64,000 bases of DNA from Turnera subulata. Its lineage: Eukaryota; Streptophyta; Magnoliopsida; Malpighiales; Passifloraceae. The notes under the pieces were generated by a model. That model did not search any database. It was not told where the DNA came from and saw nothing but the letters and a program-made list of their open reading frames with translations. A program made the translations under genes and the position numbers. The DNA lies in NCBI GenBank assembly GCA_028386065.3, contig JAKUCV010003523.1, positions 54,969 through 118,968 on the forward strand. Direction: 5' to 3'. Positions 1-12,182 of the stretch are shown here, in pieces (positions within the stretch are counted from its first letter, which is position 1; each line of letters begins with the position of its first letter).

Positions 1-111
1 TGGCGATACACGATTCACTAAGTGAAAATTCAAGTCTCACCGACATTTTCATTTATGCATAAGATTTCCAGAACTATCGAATTGCAAGGTATTATAAAAA
101 TGGTGGGGGAA

Positions 112-638
112 TGTTGGAGATTTTTATAATACACAGGAATTTTACTGTGTACCTTTTGGTATGAAAAGATGTCTCCTGAAAAGATATTGGTGTAAAATTG
201 CATTATGTACAGAGTTACAGTTTTGTGTCTTTTGGAAAAGTCACAGTTTAAATTTCAATGAAAAGATGCAATTTATGAAAGGATAAGTATCCTTTTGGAT
301 AGGCACCTAGATGCCTATATAAAGGCTTCCAAATCTTTCTCCAGGACATCAGAAAACATTCGTACAAATTATTACATTTCTGATTTCTCTCCAACAAATT
401 CTTTCTACACATTTCCTCTTTTCTCTCCAAACCTCTCTATTACACATCCTAATTCCCTCCTACAAAACATCTTTTATTTTTTCCTTTTTTGTCAAATAAA
501 TATTTCATACTACATTAAAATACCTTGCATTCTTGTATGGTATACTACTGCAGAGGTTACCATACAAGATAGATATTCTGTTTACTTTTGGAAGGTGATC
601 AAGGGGTTGTTGGTGTTAATGCAAAATATCTCCAACCA
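112..638 (+). mobile_element. 3' LTR of an LTR retrotransposon entering from the left
   Basis: The segment opens with TGTTGGAGAT and closes with ATCTCCAACC(A), an almost perfect terminal inverted repeat typical of LTRs. It is preceded at 101-111 by a purine-rich GGTGGGGGAA tract, the usual polypurine tract before a 3' LTR. A TATA box (CTATATAAAGG, about 315-325) fits an LTR promoter. The bases before it (1-111) have no open frame and are probably the element's 3' untranslated interior. The body lies outside the window, so the family is not fixed; the LTR ends fit Ty1/copia. The exact right edge is uncertain by a few bases because the final CA is degraded. Confidence 0.6.
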
Positions 639-847
639 GGGGCTTCACTGTATCTCTGAGGCGAATTTGCAAGACACCGTTGCATACCGACTTTTGATAA
701 AGTGGTGGTGGCAAATATTGTCTTAAGGAAAGTGGCATTAGCAGCACGCCTTGAAGCATCTGCAGTTATTATATTCACAGCCTTGTCTACTCCACATCAC
801 CACACAGTGAAGAAGCAATGTACCAGTGCAGAAAGAAGATTTTAGGC

Positions 848-1421
848 TCAACAGTATGTGGGCTGAATTTTCTTTGGTCAAAGAAAACATACCCAAAGTT
901 GCAAAAGAAGACCAAGAAGATTAGCACCCAAATTTAGAAATTAAGCACCCATTTGTTGAAGTTTTGATGATTCATTCCCTATATATAGAGAATGAAATCC
1001 ATCTGCAAAAATACAATTCACAGAAGAGAAGGTGAGTGTGAGGTAGAGGAGAATAGGCAGAGAAGAGAAGAAAGTGAGAGGGAAAGAGAGAAGGAGAGAG
1101 AAAGAAAATTTAGTCCCTCTATTTTTAGGAAGAAAAAGTTTAGTCTTTCTATTTTTGGGAAGAAGAAGTTTAGTCCTTCTAAATTTTAGAAGTGAGAAAA
1201 CAGTCCCTCTTATTTAGTGAGTGACAAAATAGTGAGAAAATACTTTTGGGGTTTCTTGGGAAACACTATTTGTGGGATACTATCTCTCTCTGTAAGACTA
1301 ATATTTTGATATTAGTGGAAGCTTTGAAGATCGCGGACGTAGGCAAGATTAAGGCCGAACCATGTTAAATTCTTTGTGTCTCTTTTTATTTTTCGCGAAT
1401 CTTTTGCAGTTTTCCCCAACA
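848..1421 (+). repeat. 5' LTR of the deleted copia element
   Basis: It matches 2895-3470 along its whole length with scattered substitutions. It contains a TATA box (CTATATATAGAG, about 979-990), a GA-rich stretch, and about two and a half copies of a 30-bp tandem unit beginning AATTTAGTCC (about 1107-1189). It ends CCCCAACA immediately before the primer-binding site. The 5' terminal bases (TCAACA) differ from the TGTTAG of the 3' copy, so the left edge is set by alignment. Confidence 0.8.
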
Positions 1422-1423
1422 AC

Positions 1424-1435
1424 TGGTAGCGGAGC
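1424..1435 (+). other. Primer-binding site of the deleted copia element
   Basis: TGGTAGCGGAGC lies two bases after the LTR. The position is right for a tRNA primer-binding site, but the sequence differs from the common copia site TGGTATCAGAGC, which is complementary to the initiator Met tRNA 3' end. The same variant recurs in the copia element at 30848-37079, and a near-identical one in that at 50521-55459. Confidence 0.7.
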
Positions 1436-1457
1436 AAGGGTTCGATAAAAGTTTGCG

Positions 1458-2272
1458 ATGGCAGTTTCAGGCACAAAGTTTGAGGTGGAGCAGTTTGATG
1501 GCAAGAAGGATTTTAGTCTCTGGCAAAGCAACATTAAAGATCTGTTGGTGCAGCAGGGGCTGATGAAGACGCTCTTTGGCAAAGAGAAAAAGCCAAAGGA
1601 CATGAAGGATGAAGATTGGGAGGAGCTCGAGCAACGAGCTGTCAGTACCATCAGATTGACTCTTGCGCCAGATGTGAAGTACAGTGTCATGGATGAGACA
1701 AGTCCGGTGGAGCTGATGACGAAATTGGAAGATATCTACATGTCGAAGTCACCTACAAACCAGTTGTTTATGAAGAAGGAGTTGATACCAGTTAAAGATG
1801 CAGCAAGGTACACATGTAGTAGATCACATCAATCGATTTAATAAATTGATTAAGGAGTTGGCTAGCATTGATGTGACCTATGAAGAAGAGGATAAGGCCC
1901 TGATGTTGTTAATGTCTCTTCCACATTCATATGATAATTTGAGGAATTCTTTGAGTGTTGGGAAGCAGACTCTTTTAGTTGCAGATGTGACAACAGTACT
2001 AATGGAGAATTTCAAATTGAACCAGTCTAGTAGCGATACAGGTGAAAATATCGCTGTAGCAGAAGTTAACCGTGGCAGGGGCCCGTCACGGTCTAACAGA
2101 TTTGGAAAAAATTCTAGATCTGGTTCGAGAGGAAGAACAGATTATAGTAATAAGAAGTGCTACTATTGTCACAAAAAGGGGCATATCCAATTTTATTGTG
2201 AGCAGATGAAGAAGGATATGGAAGAACTGAAGAAAAATCGCAAAAAAGCCTGGCGAGACTGCGATTGTTGAA
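1458..2272 (+). pseudogene. copia gag remnant (frameshifted)
   Basis: The ATG at 1458 opens a frame of 127 codons with the WQ...L and Y(M)SKS...L pattern of copia gag (UBN2-type) proteins. Near 1800 the frame shifts, and the remainder continues in another frame through the LP.SYDNL motif to a CCHC zinc knuckle (CYYCHKKGHIQFYC, about 2159-2200). The zinc knuckle binds element RNA in functional copies. The shift and a later stop mean no full polyprotein can be made from this copy. Confidence 0.8.
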
Positions 2273-2319
2273 GATGACTCTGATGGTGAATTTTTCTTGG
2301 TACAATAAAGTAAAGGTGA

Positions 2320-2860
2320 TCAGACTGATGATTCATGGATTTTAGATTCTGCCTGTTCATTTCATATATGTGCAAATAAGGAGTGGTTTAGTAGTTACAA
2401 GCCTTGCAGTAATGGAGAGTCAGTAGCATTGGCGAATAATCATGAATTAAAAATTCATGGTATTGGTAGTGTGAAGATTAAAATGCATGATGGTTTTGTG
2501 AAGACATTTGGTGATGCGAGGCACGTGCCGGAGCTTGGAAGGAATTTAATCTCCCTGGGTAGACTTGATTCGAGAGGATGTGGCTTTTCTTCTCGAAGTG
2601 GAGTTTTGAAGGTTACAAAAGGCGCCTTGGTAATTATGAAGGGGAATTGATGGAGAAGAACCTTTACAAGTTAATTGGAAGTGCAGTGAAGAGCAGTATG
2701 AAGGTTGAGGCTTGTGCAGAGTCAGGCAGAAAGCAGAACATTATTGCATCCAATAAAAGGAAGGTTGGTTTTACAATGATGACGTGTAGTAGTGAAGATA
2801 GTTGTGCACCAGTATGTAGAAGACTAAAGCAGACATGGGTTAAGAAGACAAAAGTATGAA
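2320..2860 (+). pseudogene. copia protease and start of gag-pre-integrase region
   Basis: Translation around 2335-2375 gives SWILDSACSFHI, the copia aspartic protease site with Cys in place of the more usual Gly after DSA. Typical downstream protease motifs follow (DARHVPELGRNLISLG at about 2512-2560). A stop interrupts the frame at about 2648. After NLYKL (about 2663) the sequence no longer resembles pol and runs into the polypurine tract, marking the internal deletion. The bases between gag and protease also hold a stop. Confidence 0.7.
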
Positions 2861-2894
2861 GAATACCAAGTAAAATTCAGCCCAAGGTGGAGAT

Positions 2895-3470
2895 TGTTAG
2901 GTATGTGGGCTAATTTTTTTTTTGGTCAAAGAAAACACACCCAAAGCTGCAAAAGAAGACCAAGAAGATTAGCACCCAAATTTAGAAATTAAACACCCAT
3001 TTGTTGAAGTTTTGATGATTCATTCCCTATATATAGAGAATGAGATCCATCTGCAAAAACACAACTCACAGAAGAGAAGGTGAGTGTGAGGTAGAAGAGA
3101 ATAGGCAGAGAAGAGAAGAAAGTGAGAGGGAAAGAGAGAGGGAGAGAGAAAGAAAATTTAGTCCCTTTATTTTTAGGAAAAAGAAGTTTAGTCCTTCTAT
3201 TTTTAGGAAGAAAAAGTTTAGTCCTTCTAAATTTCAGAAGTGACAAAACAATCCCTCTTATTTAGTGAGTGACAAAATAATGAGAAAATACTTTTGGAGT
3301 ATTCTTGAGAAACACTATTTGTAGGATACTATCTCTCTTTGTAAGACTAATATTTTTATATTAGTGAAAGCTTTGAAGATCGTGGACGTAGGCAAGATTA
3401 AAGCCGAACCACGTTAAATTCTTTGTGTCTCTTTTTATTTTTCGCGAATCTTTTGCAGTTTTCCCTAACA
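2895..3470 (+). repeat. 3' LTR of the deleted copia element
   Basis: It begins TGTTAGG and ends CCTAACA, and follows a polypurine tract. It is nearly the same as 848-1421, including the TATA box (about 3028-3039) and the 30-bp tandem units. The pair differs by scattered substitutions only, so the insertion is not ancient. Confidence 0.85.
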
Positions 3471-5228
3471 ATTTATGTGCATGGATAAAATATATTAAGG
3501 GAAAAAAATATTTTTTCTCCAAATATGGAATGGAATATAAAGTGGTTTTCCAGTTGGTATCATAATTTAGTGGCACCCACACCAAAGCAAAAGCATTTTG
3601 CAAATAACAAAAGATACAATTCCGATTTGCGAAGAAACTCCTATCCAAAAAAAAAAAGGAAATAGTTATTGTAAAAAAAAGAAAGAGAAGGAAAAATATA
3701 AACAAAGATTTTAAAGTGAGAAAGTTAATGGGAGAGTTAATGAGAAGGTTATGCGGTGGGGTATGGTGCGTAGTTCCTTTCAATTTTTAGATTTTGATTT
3801 GGGCAAGGAGGGAGGCGTTGGAGGGCTTTTTTTTTTTTTTTTTTCTAGAGCTGCCACCTTACAATTACGACAGTCTGTTTTAATTTGAGGATAATTTTTT
3901 TTTTTGTTTCCTCATTTTCTCCAACAAACATTTTAATTATTAGAAGAAAAAAAAAAAGAAACAAATGAACTCGAACCGCCCCGGGTCACGAGTGCTGAGA
4001 CCCGACTCCCTTGGGCCTTGTCCCACACCCACCCAGGTTGGTTAGTAATAATGGTTTGTTCTGTTTCGGTGCTCCTACAAACTACAAATAAATAACTTTT
4101 TTTCCCACCTTCAACCTAAATTTTGAACTGAACCGAAGAAGAGGATATTTTGGTTTTTCGAATTGTGTGTGTGTGTGTGAGAGAGAGAGAGAGTAGTAAT
4201 TAAGATTTACTAATGCGATGAGTGACAGTAAAATAAACGAATAAACAGCAATTAGTATTATGATTAGGAAATATTAATTTGGGTTTGAGGGAGAAGAGAC
4301 GGACACAAAATTTGGTGGGGTGAAACTTGAAAGCGCCTCTTCGCCTCTCGCTTTTTCTTCCCGTTCACAAGAGAGAAAACTCCTCCTGATCTAGTGTTTG
4401 TTTGTTATTCCTCCTGGAGAATCCAAACTTTCTAGTTCCCCTCTGAATCTGATGCATTATTAACTATCATTGATGTATATGTTACCGTAGCCACCACCAC
4501 GGTAAAAGAGCGGAGGAGGAGTATAATCAGTCATATTTGTCTGCCTCCACGACTCCACTCACTATCGGTGTAAGTGTGCTTTGATAATATATAGCTACTA
4601 CTACTTGTATTCCATTTCCTGCTACTACTACTAGTATTACTACTCTATTACTAGTAGTGTTGCAGTAGTCTTACAGGTAACCCTCTCCAACATCCACCCC
4701 GGGAAGGGAAGGAGGTTAAGTAAATAATATATATTTTTTTTCTTCAAAATTTTGAGTGCGAAGAAGCGCAGAGGGAAGACAATAGGAAGAAACATAACCG
4801 CTGGAGACGCGGCCGGTTGTGACGGCGGCGACTGCTCTTTCAATTTCAATACAAGCAGCCAGCTGTTCCTCTACTCTCCTAGTCTTAGACGATGTAATGT
4901 TGTGCCGGCGCCATTTAAGCTTCCTTCCCGATCCCATTCCTCCAAAAATTAGTTTTGGATTTTTTCTTTGTTTCTAAAATTTGGTTGTCCGTTAAATCAG
5001 TAGTTTCGAACCGAGATCTGCACCTTTGTTCATGTTTTTCTTTTCTTTTCTTTTCTTTTTTTTGGTTTGGTTCATTTCTGTTTTTGCTGCTAGGTTGGGG
5101 ATGCTTTGATTGTGAATGTCTCGAGAGAAGAGCCGTCACATCTGCTGCTGCCGCCATTGCTTCCAGTTATTAGGGTTCTTTCTATTCGTTGGCTTGTATT
5201 CTCCGCGTCCTCATTTTATGCCATTGCA
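3471..5228. other. Spacer and probable KTN80 leader
   Basis: No supported coding region. The left part is AT-rich with several T or A runs. A (TG)n(GA)n microsatellite lies at 4164-4193. From about 4330 the DNA becomes less AT-rich and T/C-rich, and is plausibly promoter and 5' leader of the katanin gene that starts at 5229; a T/C-rich run at 5036-5070 would suit a leader intron. The transcription start cannot be placed from sequence alone. Confidence 0.5.
4164..4193. repeat. (TG)n(GA)n microsatellite
   Basis: Alternating TG repeats pass directly into GA repeats upstream of the katanin gene. Confidence 0.95.
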
Positions 5229-8200
5229 ATGGCTACCAAACGGGCCTACAAGCTGCGTATCCTTCCTTCCCTCTCTGCATCCTCTTACTTTTACTGCCAC
5301 ATAATTTTTTTTTTTTTTTTGGGCTTGATCCGTCCTTCCTTGCCCTCTTTTCCTTCGTACTTCTCAGTTGTTATCCTTTACTGCTGAAACTTTTCTTGAA
5401 AATAAAAAACTAAAGAGGAATTCGTTGCACATTCTTCAAGCGTGAATTGCCTTAAGATCGGTCGGAAATCTTCTCGGGTTCTTGTCACTGGTGGTGAAGA
5501 TCACAAGGTTAATCTATGGGCTATTGGCAAGCCCAATGCTATACTGGTCAGTCCTCCTTTCGTTTCTCTGACTTCTAACTTACTTTCTTTCCTTTCATCT
5601 CTTTGGTTCCACTCTACGCTCCATGCCATCTGGTTGGCAGTCTGGTTTAGACTATGCCCTCATTGCCCCTTCCACCAGTAGTCTTCTCTGGTTCTTTGAA
5701 GAAAATAAAATTACTATGTTTCTTTGGAAAACTAAATAACTCTTTTCTTAGTTTCCAACACTTATGAGTTCTCCTGGACTAATTTGTTTAGCTTCCATTT
5801 GCAGAGTTTGTCTGGACATACTAGTGGAATTGATTCTGTAAGCTTTGATTCTTCGGAAGTCCTGGTGGCTGCTGGTGCTGCCAGTGGCACAATCAAACTT
5901 TGGGATTTGGAGGAGGCAAAAAGTATAACTATTGATCTTGTGAAATAAGCTGTAAACTTTGTAGATCGTGAATATGACTGCAATCCCTTTGTTGTTTCTG
6001 CTGTATTTTGTTGCATTTCAGACACTAATACGATGTTTTGTGTAGTTGTTCGGACGCTGACTGGTCATCGATCTAATTGCATATCTGTGGACTTTCACCC
6101 TTTTGGCGAGTTCTTTGCGTCTGGCTCTCTTGATACAAATCTTAAGATATGGGATATAAGAAAGAAGGGATGCATCCACACATACAAGGGTCACACCCGA
6201 GGGGTCAATGCAATCAGATTTACCCCAGATGGCCGTTGGGTTGTGTCTGGTGGAGAGGACAACACTGTTAAGGTTATTACTGTTTTCTTTGTTGTTGTTC
6301 ATGTCATGAATCCACTGTTTTCATGTTGTTTGTTTCAGAGTAAGAAATGGAAACTGAAACCATTTTTATGCCTGGTGATGTCTTTAAAAGCATCTTGATT
6401 GTCCAACCTTAAGGTAGCAACCGCCCACAAAGCCTATTAGAGGATTGATCTAATTGTTGTGGACATGCGCGTAATCTTGCTATTCAACTGAAGATCAACT
6501 GGAGTCTGTTGGGTGCATTGCAACTATAGCTAGTGACATTCTTCCTGCTGAGAATCCGTTCGAGTCCTTTTAATGGCTGACCTAGTGGGCAACCTCTTGT
6601 ATTTATTCTCCCAAAATAGTCTGATGCACATGAATTATAGTTCAGTTCAAACATCTATTCTCTGCACAACATTATATCTGAAGGAAATGGTTTTCTGCTT
6701 TTTATGCAAAGAGAAACACACAATCTGTACTTTCATTGATGCTTCTTGTTTCTTATTCAGTGAACTGATATAATATTTTAAACAGCTGTGGGATTTGACT
6801 GCTGGAAAACTACTGCATGATTTCAAGTTTCATGAAGGCCAGGTTCAGTGCATCGATTTTCATCCACATGAGTTCCTTCTTGCGACAGGTTAGCCATATT
6901 TTGCAAAGGCACTGCTGGTGGTTTTCTCCTACATCACTACATTTGTATTAAAACAATTTACTTTATGTTGTATTTTCATCTCAATCTCTTTTGATTTTAT
7001 TATTTATTTTTCCATTAGCTTTGCTTGAGGTATTTGCTGCATACTAGGCCTACCTGAAATATGCTTTCGTATTAAGAAAATAGATCCAGCTTTGCAGACA
7101 CAATACACATGCTAATTGGAAATACTGTTTGTTGTTATCAATGAACGATGTTTCAATCCTCATCCTTGAGAATCTGTGAGAACAAAGTAGCAGTTCTGTA
7201 GAAAATTCTCACAAATTTGTTTCTGTTATGTAGGGTCTGCTGATAGAACTGTTAAATTTTGGGATCTTGAGACCTTTGAGCTCATTGGCTCAGCCGGACC
7301 TGAGGTACTTTCTATGCCTGAAGGAGTAGTTTTTTTATGTCACATCTTTTTTTAAACGATTGTATTCTTATGAGAAAATGCTTGCTTACGATGCAATTTT
7401 CCTTCCCAATGAAGACCACTGGAGTACGTTGTTTGACCTTTAATCCTGACGGCAGGACTTTACTCTGTGGATTGCATGAAAATTTGAAAGTAAACTCTCT
7501 CTTCCCAGCGTTTTCATTTGGGCAATTCACATACAAACAAACAACTTGTTGTTTTAGCTAATTTAATGATACTTTGCAGGTCTTTTCTTGGGAACCTATA
7601 AGATGCCATGATACTGTGGATGTGGGATGGTCCAGATTGTCAGATCTTAATGTTCATGAGGGAAAGCTTCTTGGCTGCTCATACAACCAAAGTTGCGTTG
7701 GAGTTTGGGTTGTTGATATCTCGGTATAACTTGCTCTCTCTTCATCTTTTCTTGTGCTTGACTTTCATTGGTTTTGATAATGCAAAAAGGTGAGATTAGG
7801 ATTTCAACGTGATAAATTACTTAATCTTTTCACAGCGCACTGAGCCATATTCAATCAGCAATGCCAACCGCTTTAATGGCCATTCTGAAACTAAAACGCG
7901 TGCAAATGGGAATCAGTCAGTGTTGAATGAGAACAATGAAAAGACTGGTGTGGGGAGGTTATCTGTTTCACATAATTCAGACTCTATGGCAAAGGAAACA
8001 AAATCTCTTGGAAGGTTGTCAGTTTCTCAGAACTCAGAGTCTGCCAAAGAGTTGAAGGGTCTTACATGTATGTTACCATTGAACTTTTTGTCTTCTGGTT
8101 GTGCTTTTAGTGACTTTGTTTAAATTAGTTCCACTAAGTCTTGTTGTTACATGCGCTCTCATTCCTTGTTTGGCAAATTGGTTGAAGCCACAGGAAGTGT

Positions 8201-11200
8201 GCCGGGTACTCCTCAAAGGGCCAACTTAAACACTGGTCTGAAAGCAACTATAGCCGGTCCTACAACAGTTCCTAGTGTGGCGACCCAGAAAAAGAATTCC
8301 TCAAAGAATCATTCGAGTGTTAATGTCCCCATCTTCAACAAGGCTGATGTCATACCTGTAATTGTCCCTAGAACTAATGCAAGAATGGAACAGGCAGCTG
8401 AATGTAGGAAAGATCTTGGTATTGTTGGCAGAACAATGCCATTTTCATTGCAGTCCAAGACAAACGATTTCCGGAAATTTCCGAATAGCAGAGAAGACAT
8501 TGAACTATCAACCCCGTCTATGGTGTCTGAAACTGCAGGTTGCAAGGCTGCAGAGTTAAGAGGTGTTGCAGAAGGAAACACTTGTCCTCCAATCAAAGGC
8601 ACAGTTCATGGGCTATCTATTGCTGAAAGGCATGTTGAGGAGGATAGAACTTTCGGATCAGATAAAGCTGAATCAAATTCAATGACAGAACCACCTACAA
8701 GCTACATGGAGGAAAGTTGTAAGTATTAATCCGAGGGTCTTAGCTAACATTTCTTGTTATATGTTTTCTATGAATAGCCTATTAGCTAACAAGTTTATTG
8801 TCATAAAAGTGGCCCCTTGTGGTGGGCAACACAGTTAGTGTTGGTCCCTAGCTTTCTTCTAACATTCCTCTATTGTCCAAGTTCTAGAGCTTGTATATTT
8901 TGTTGCTTATATATGCTACTTATAAAAAAACTTGGAAAATGGGGGTTTTATATATTGCGTCGAGTGTGGTCCCCAACTTTCTTCCAGCATTCCTCTATCG
9001 TCGAAGTTCTAGTGCTTATATATGTCGTTGCTTGTATATCTGCCCCGTTGATTGGTGCTCTTATCGGTGTTGATTTGTTATGTTATTGTCTTTCTACATG
9101 TTGACTTTTCCATATGCATTTTTTCCATGCATCCTCTGTTGTTTCAATATTTTGATTATTGCTACTGTGCTGAATCTTTTAGCCTTTGTTTCAGATGAGA
9201 CTAGGGGATATAGAGTAAACAGAGATACAGCGTCTATGGATAACCAGAAAGGAGGTATTTCCGCACCTATACGAATTGTTTGCTCTGAATCAGCAAAAAG
9301 TCTTAACCTGCTTTTTGCGTTTAAACACACAGGAAGAATGCGTTCACTTGCCGTAAACTGGGAGAGACGCGGAAGATCAAGTAGTTATGAGGGACCAACC
9401 TCTGGTATTTCCTCTGGGAGAGAAACTATTGTCAGCATGCTCCCTCTTAATGCGGTATGACTGTATTTCAAAGCCTAACTTGCTCAAGTTTATTTGTATG
9501 GATTATGCATATACTTCAAAACAGACTCAGTTTTCCTTGTGTCGAGCTAAACTTGGTCAGACTGAACTTCCAAGTATACAGCTCTCAATAACTGTTGTAG
9601 CTTTTTTTTTTTCCTGCTTGAGTTAAACTTCCCTGAGCTTAGCAGCATTAAAATAACTAGCATATCCTGTTGTTTATTTAGCCGAGAGATATCTAATGTT
9701 GTTGATCACTAAATTAGATTATTGTTTGTGTTCTTATTCACTTCGGTGATAGATGTTAATCCTTTCAGCATGATTCATAATTATGCGCAGCTAGAAACCT
9801 GGGTTATGTCCTTTTTGAATTTTTTCTCTACCAAGTAAACTGAGAAATTAAGCCTGTTTCTATCATGCTTATTAAGTAATCCCAACAATTGCCATTGTTC
9901 TGGCAATTATGCATCCTTTTGCATTCCTAAAATTTCAGCAGCATGCTGTGATAATTTGTTTAATTATGTTGTTACCACTATTTTCTGTTTATATTACTTT
10001 GTCAATCTTGTAATCTGGTTCAACATGACTAGGATGCTAATGAATGCCTCTTTTCTGTTTTCAAAAATTTTAAAGTTTAAGCAGAGAGGACAAGGCCCTT
10101 CTATTGAAAAGGACACTGTTTGTGCCAGCGATGAAGATGTTATTGCTGATCTAATGGAACGACATGGCGAATTTGTCAGTTCTATGCAGTCTCGTCTAGC
10201 TAAATTACAGGTTGACCACAGTTTTTATGGAGCATTCATTTAGATAGAGATATGCCAGCATCCATACAGATTCTTTTGTTCCTCTGAAAATCATCATGCC
10301 GTCTTATTGCTTGTATCATGTATGATAGCAGATACAAGTATGGAGTAATTATAATGTTTGGCACTGCAATTATTTGGAATAACCTGTAGCTAGATTTACA
10401 TTCAGTGTGGTAGTAGCAACAAAAAATGATTTGCATTCACTACAGCGGCTGCCGCAGAAAAGGATTTGATATATTTGCTCCTAGTCAATTGACGTTGATT
10501 GCTTCTTATTCCTTGTATTTACTGATTTTTAGGTTGTCTATAGATACTGGGAGAGAAATGATCTTAAAGGGGGCATTGGTGCAATGGAGAAAATGGCTGA
10601 TTATGCTGTAAGTAGCTTTCGCCTGTCCCGAACTGACATAGTTCTGTTTTTTGTTTTTCATAATCGTATGTTGGAAATCGGAAGTTCTTTTTTCAACATC
10701 TGTTTCCACTAAGCCTGATCTTAATCTTTTTTGTACAAAAAATTACAGGTTTTTGCTGATGTAATTAGTGTTTTGACTGACAAAATTGACAATGTCACAT
10801 TGGAAGTTTGTACATGCCTTCTGCCACTTCTCTCTGGTCTTCTTGAAAGTAGCATGGATAGGTAAGAAATGAGATATTTTTGTTCAGGTTATTATTTCAG
10901 TTTGATCACCCTTGGTTCGCATGATTTCTATTAAAACAGAAATCTGGTTTCTTGTACATAAGGATGCCAGTTTAAGGAAAAGATGCTTTTGTTTTAGTTT
11001 ATGTTGTTTGGGGAACGAATTGTGATCCTGAAATTCCATACAAATTTTTTGACCTGTGTAAATAGAGTATGTTATGTACAATAAGTTGGACTTTATCTTT
11101 TCCCAAGAAATAGGTTTTGCAAGGATGGCGAAGACACTTTGGTTTCATCATAAAAAGGAGTTCCTCATCTTCTTGAGTAGTACAGATTTTGCTTTTAGTA

Positions 11201-12182
11201 TTCGTTGAAGGAATCTGTTTGGAGTTCTTAGGCTAATTTTCTTGCTGCAATGTAGAAGTCTTCTGCATAGTCTCAAATTCAAAGGACAGCCAGCTTTGTT
11301 CAAAGATATGGAAGGGCTGTCTTTGCTGTTCTGGGCATTAAGAATAGAGGAAATCTGAACCTGACTTCTTTGTGATTATTCTGGATTCCTATGTTTCTCC
11401 TTTGTAGAGATTATCATAGCATTTACCTGTTACTCGTTTTCTTCTTATCCAATAGGATGTCATTCTTTGTTCGAAAAGAAAAGAAATGATAATAACCTTG
11501 TGGGGGGTGGTAGCAAAATTTTAGGAGGTTTAGTTGCGAGTCAAAAGCGTCTCTCTGATTATATGATAATATGTCAGTTATTTCCCCACTATGCTCCCCT
11601 CATGTTCTCAATCTTCTCTTTCTTTTCCATTGATATTGCTACTTCTTGGTGTGTGGCTTTGGTTAAATGCATGTTTTTGGTGCATTGAGGTTCCAGTACA
11701 TTAACAGCCTGCCTTATTTAGGCATTTGAGCATCTCTCTAGATATGCTGCTTAAGCTGGTCAGAACATTTGGTTCAATGATATATTCAACGATATCAGCA
11801 TCAAAATCTGTAGGTGTAGATATTGAAGCTGAGCAAAGGTATGATGTAGCTTTTATGTCAACTGCTACTTCTCTTTGCATTTGTACGATATTCTTTTATT
11901 ATGGGGAGATGACAAATTTTATGCTTCTGGTTTAATAGGTTGGAGCGCTGCAACATCTGCTTTGTAGAGCTTGAAAAAGTTAAAAGGTGCCTTCTTACAC
12001 TAACCAGGTACTTAAAATTTTCTCAGCTTGCTTCCAGTGTTCTGCTTGCCTATTTCCGAATCAATTTTCACTGGACATTTTTTTTTTTTCTTTTCAAAAC
12101 AATCTTGATGTCCTGCAGAAGAGGGGGTTCTGTTGCAAAGTCTGCACAGGAGCTGAATCTAGCTCTCCAAGAAGTGTCGTGA
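5229..12182 (+). CDS. KTN80: Katanin p80 WD40-repeat subunit B1
   Basis: Encodes the regulatory subunit of the microtubule-severing complex katanin, which in plants targets p60 to microtubule crossovers. Exons as read: 5229-5256, 5416-5546, 5805-5922, 6046-6272, 6786-6888, 7234-7304, 7415-7489, 7580-7723, 7836-8058, 8194-8718, 9195-9254, 9333-9454, 10085-10210, 10533-10607, 10749-10861, 11722-11838, 11939-12007, 12119-12182. They join to 2391 nt (796 aa). Residues 1 to about 300 form a WD40 propeller, with [40 protein letters not shown] and [11 protein letters not shown] blade ends. Residues of about 300-610 are a polar, low-complexity linker. The last 180 or so (starting [10 protein letters not shown]) match the con80 domain that binds p60. 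The start [12 protein letters not shown] is the family start. The exon 9/10 and 11/12 borders are the least certain; the latter intron (78 nt) could be kept in frame. Confidence 0.92.

Larger units (their letters stand above)
848..3470 (+). mobile_element. Internally deleted Ty1/copia element (LTR-gag-protease-LTR)
   Basis: Two long direct repeats (848-1421 and 2895-3470) flank an interior with a tRNA primer site, a gag frame, a protease frame and a polypurine tract (CAAGGTGGAGAT, 2884-2894). Integrase, reverse transcriptase and RNase H are missing: the frame stops soon after the protease and start of the gag-pre-integrase region (about 2680) and the polypurine tract follows within 200 bases. 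Gag carries a frameshift near 1800. The 3' LTR has a clean TGTTAGG...CCTAACA end pair, while the first six bases of the 5' LTR are altered. No target-site duplication is visible. By gag and protease style it belongs to the Tork/Tnt1-like side of copia. It could only move with proteins supplied by a relative. Confidence 0.85.

Noticed and set aside
639..847. Possible host exon between the two left-hand elements
   Set aside because: Short, no splice-bounded frame and no recognisable protein.
992..1189. Charged, Arg/Glu-rich frame (also at 3040-3243)
   Set aside because: It is the GA-rich, 30-bp-repeat part of an LTR, present in both LTR copies; a composition artefact.
3965..4050. Possible tRNA or SINE on the minus strand, with a GGTTCGAGTTC-like B box; a loosely similar GAGTCC...CCTTGTC block at about 28818-28860
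   Set aside because: No convincing A box at the right distance, no acceptor stem, no target duplication. The two blocks are too weakly alike to call a family.
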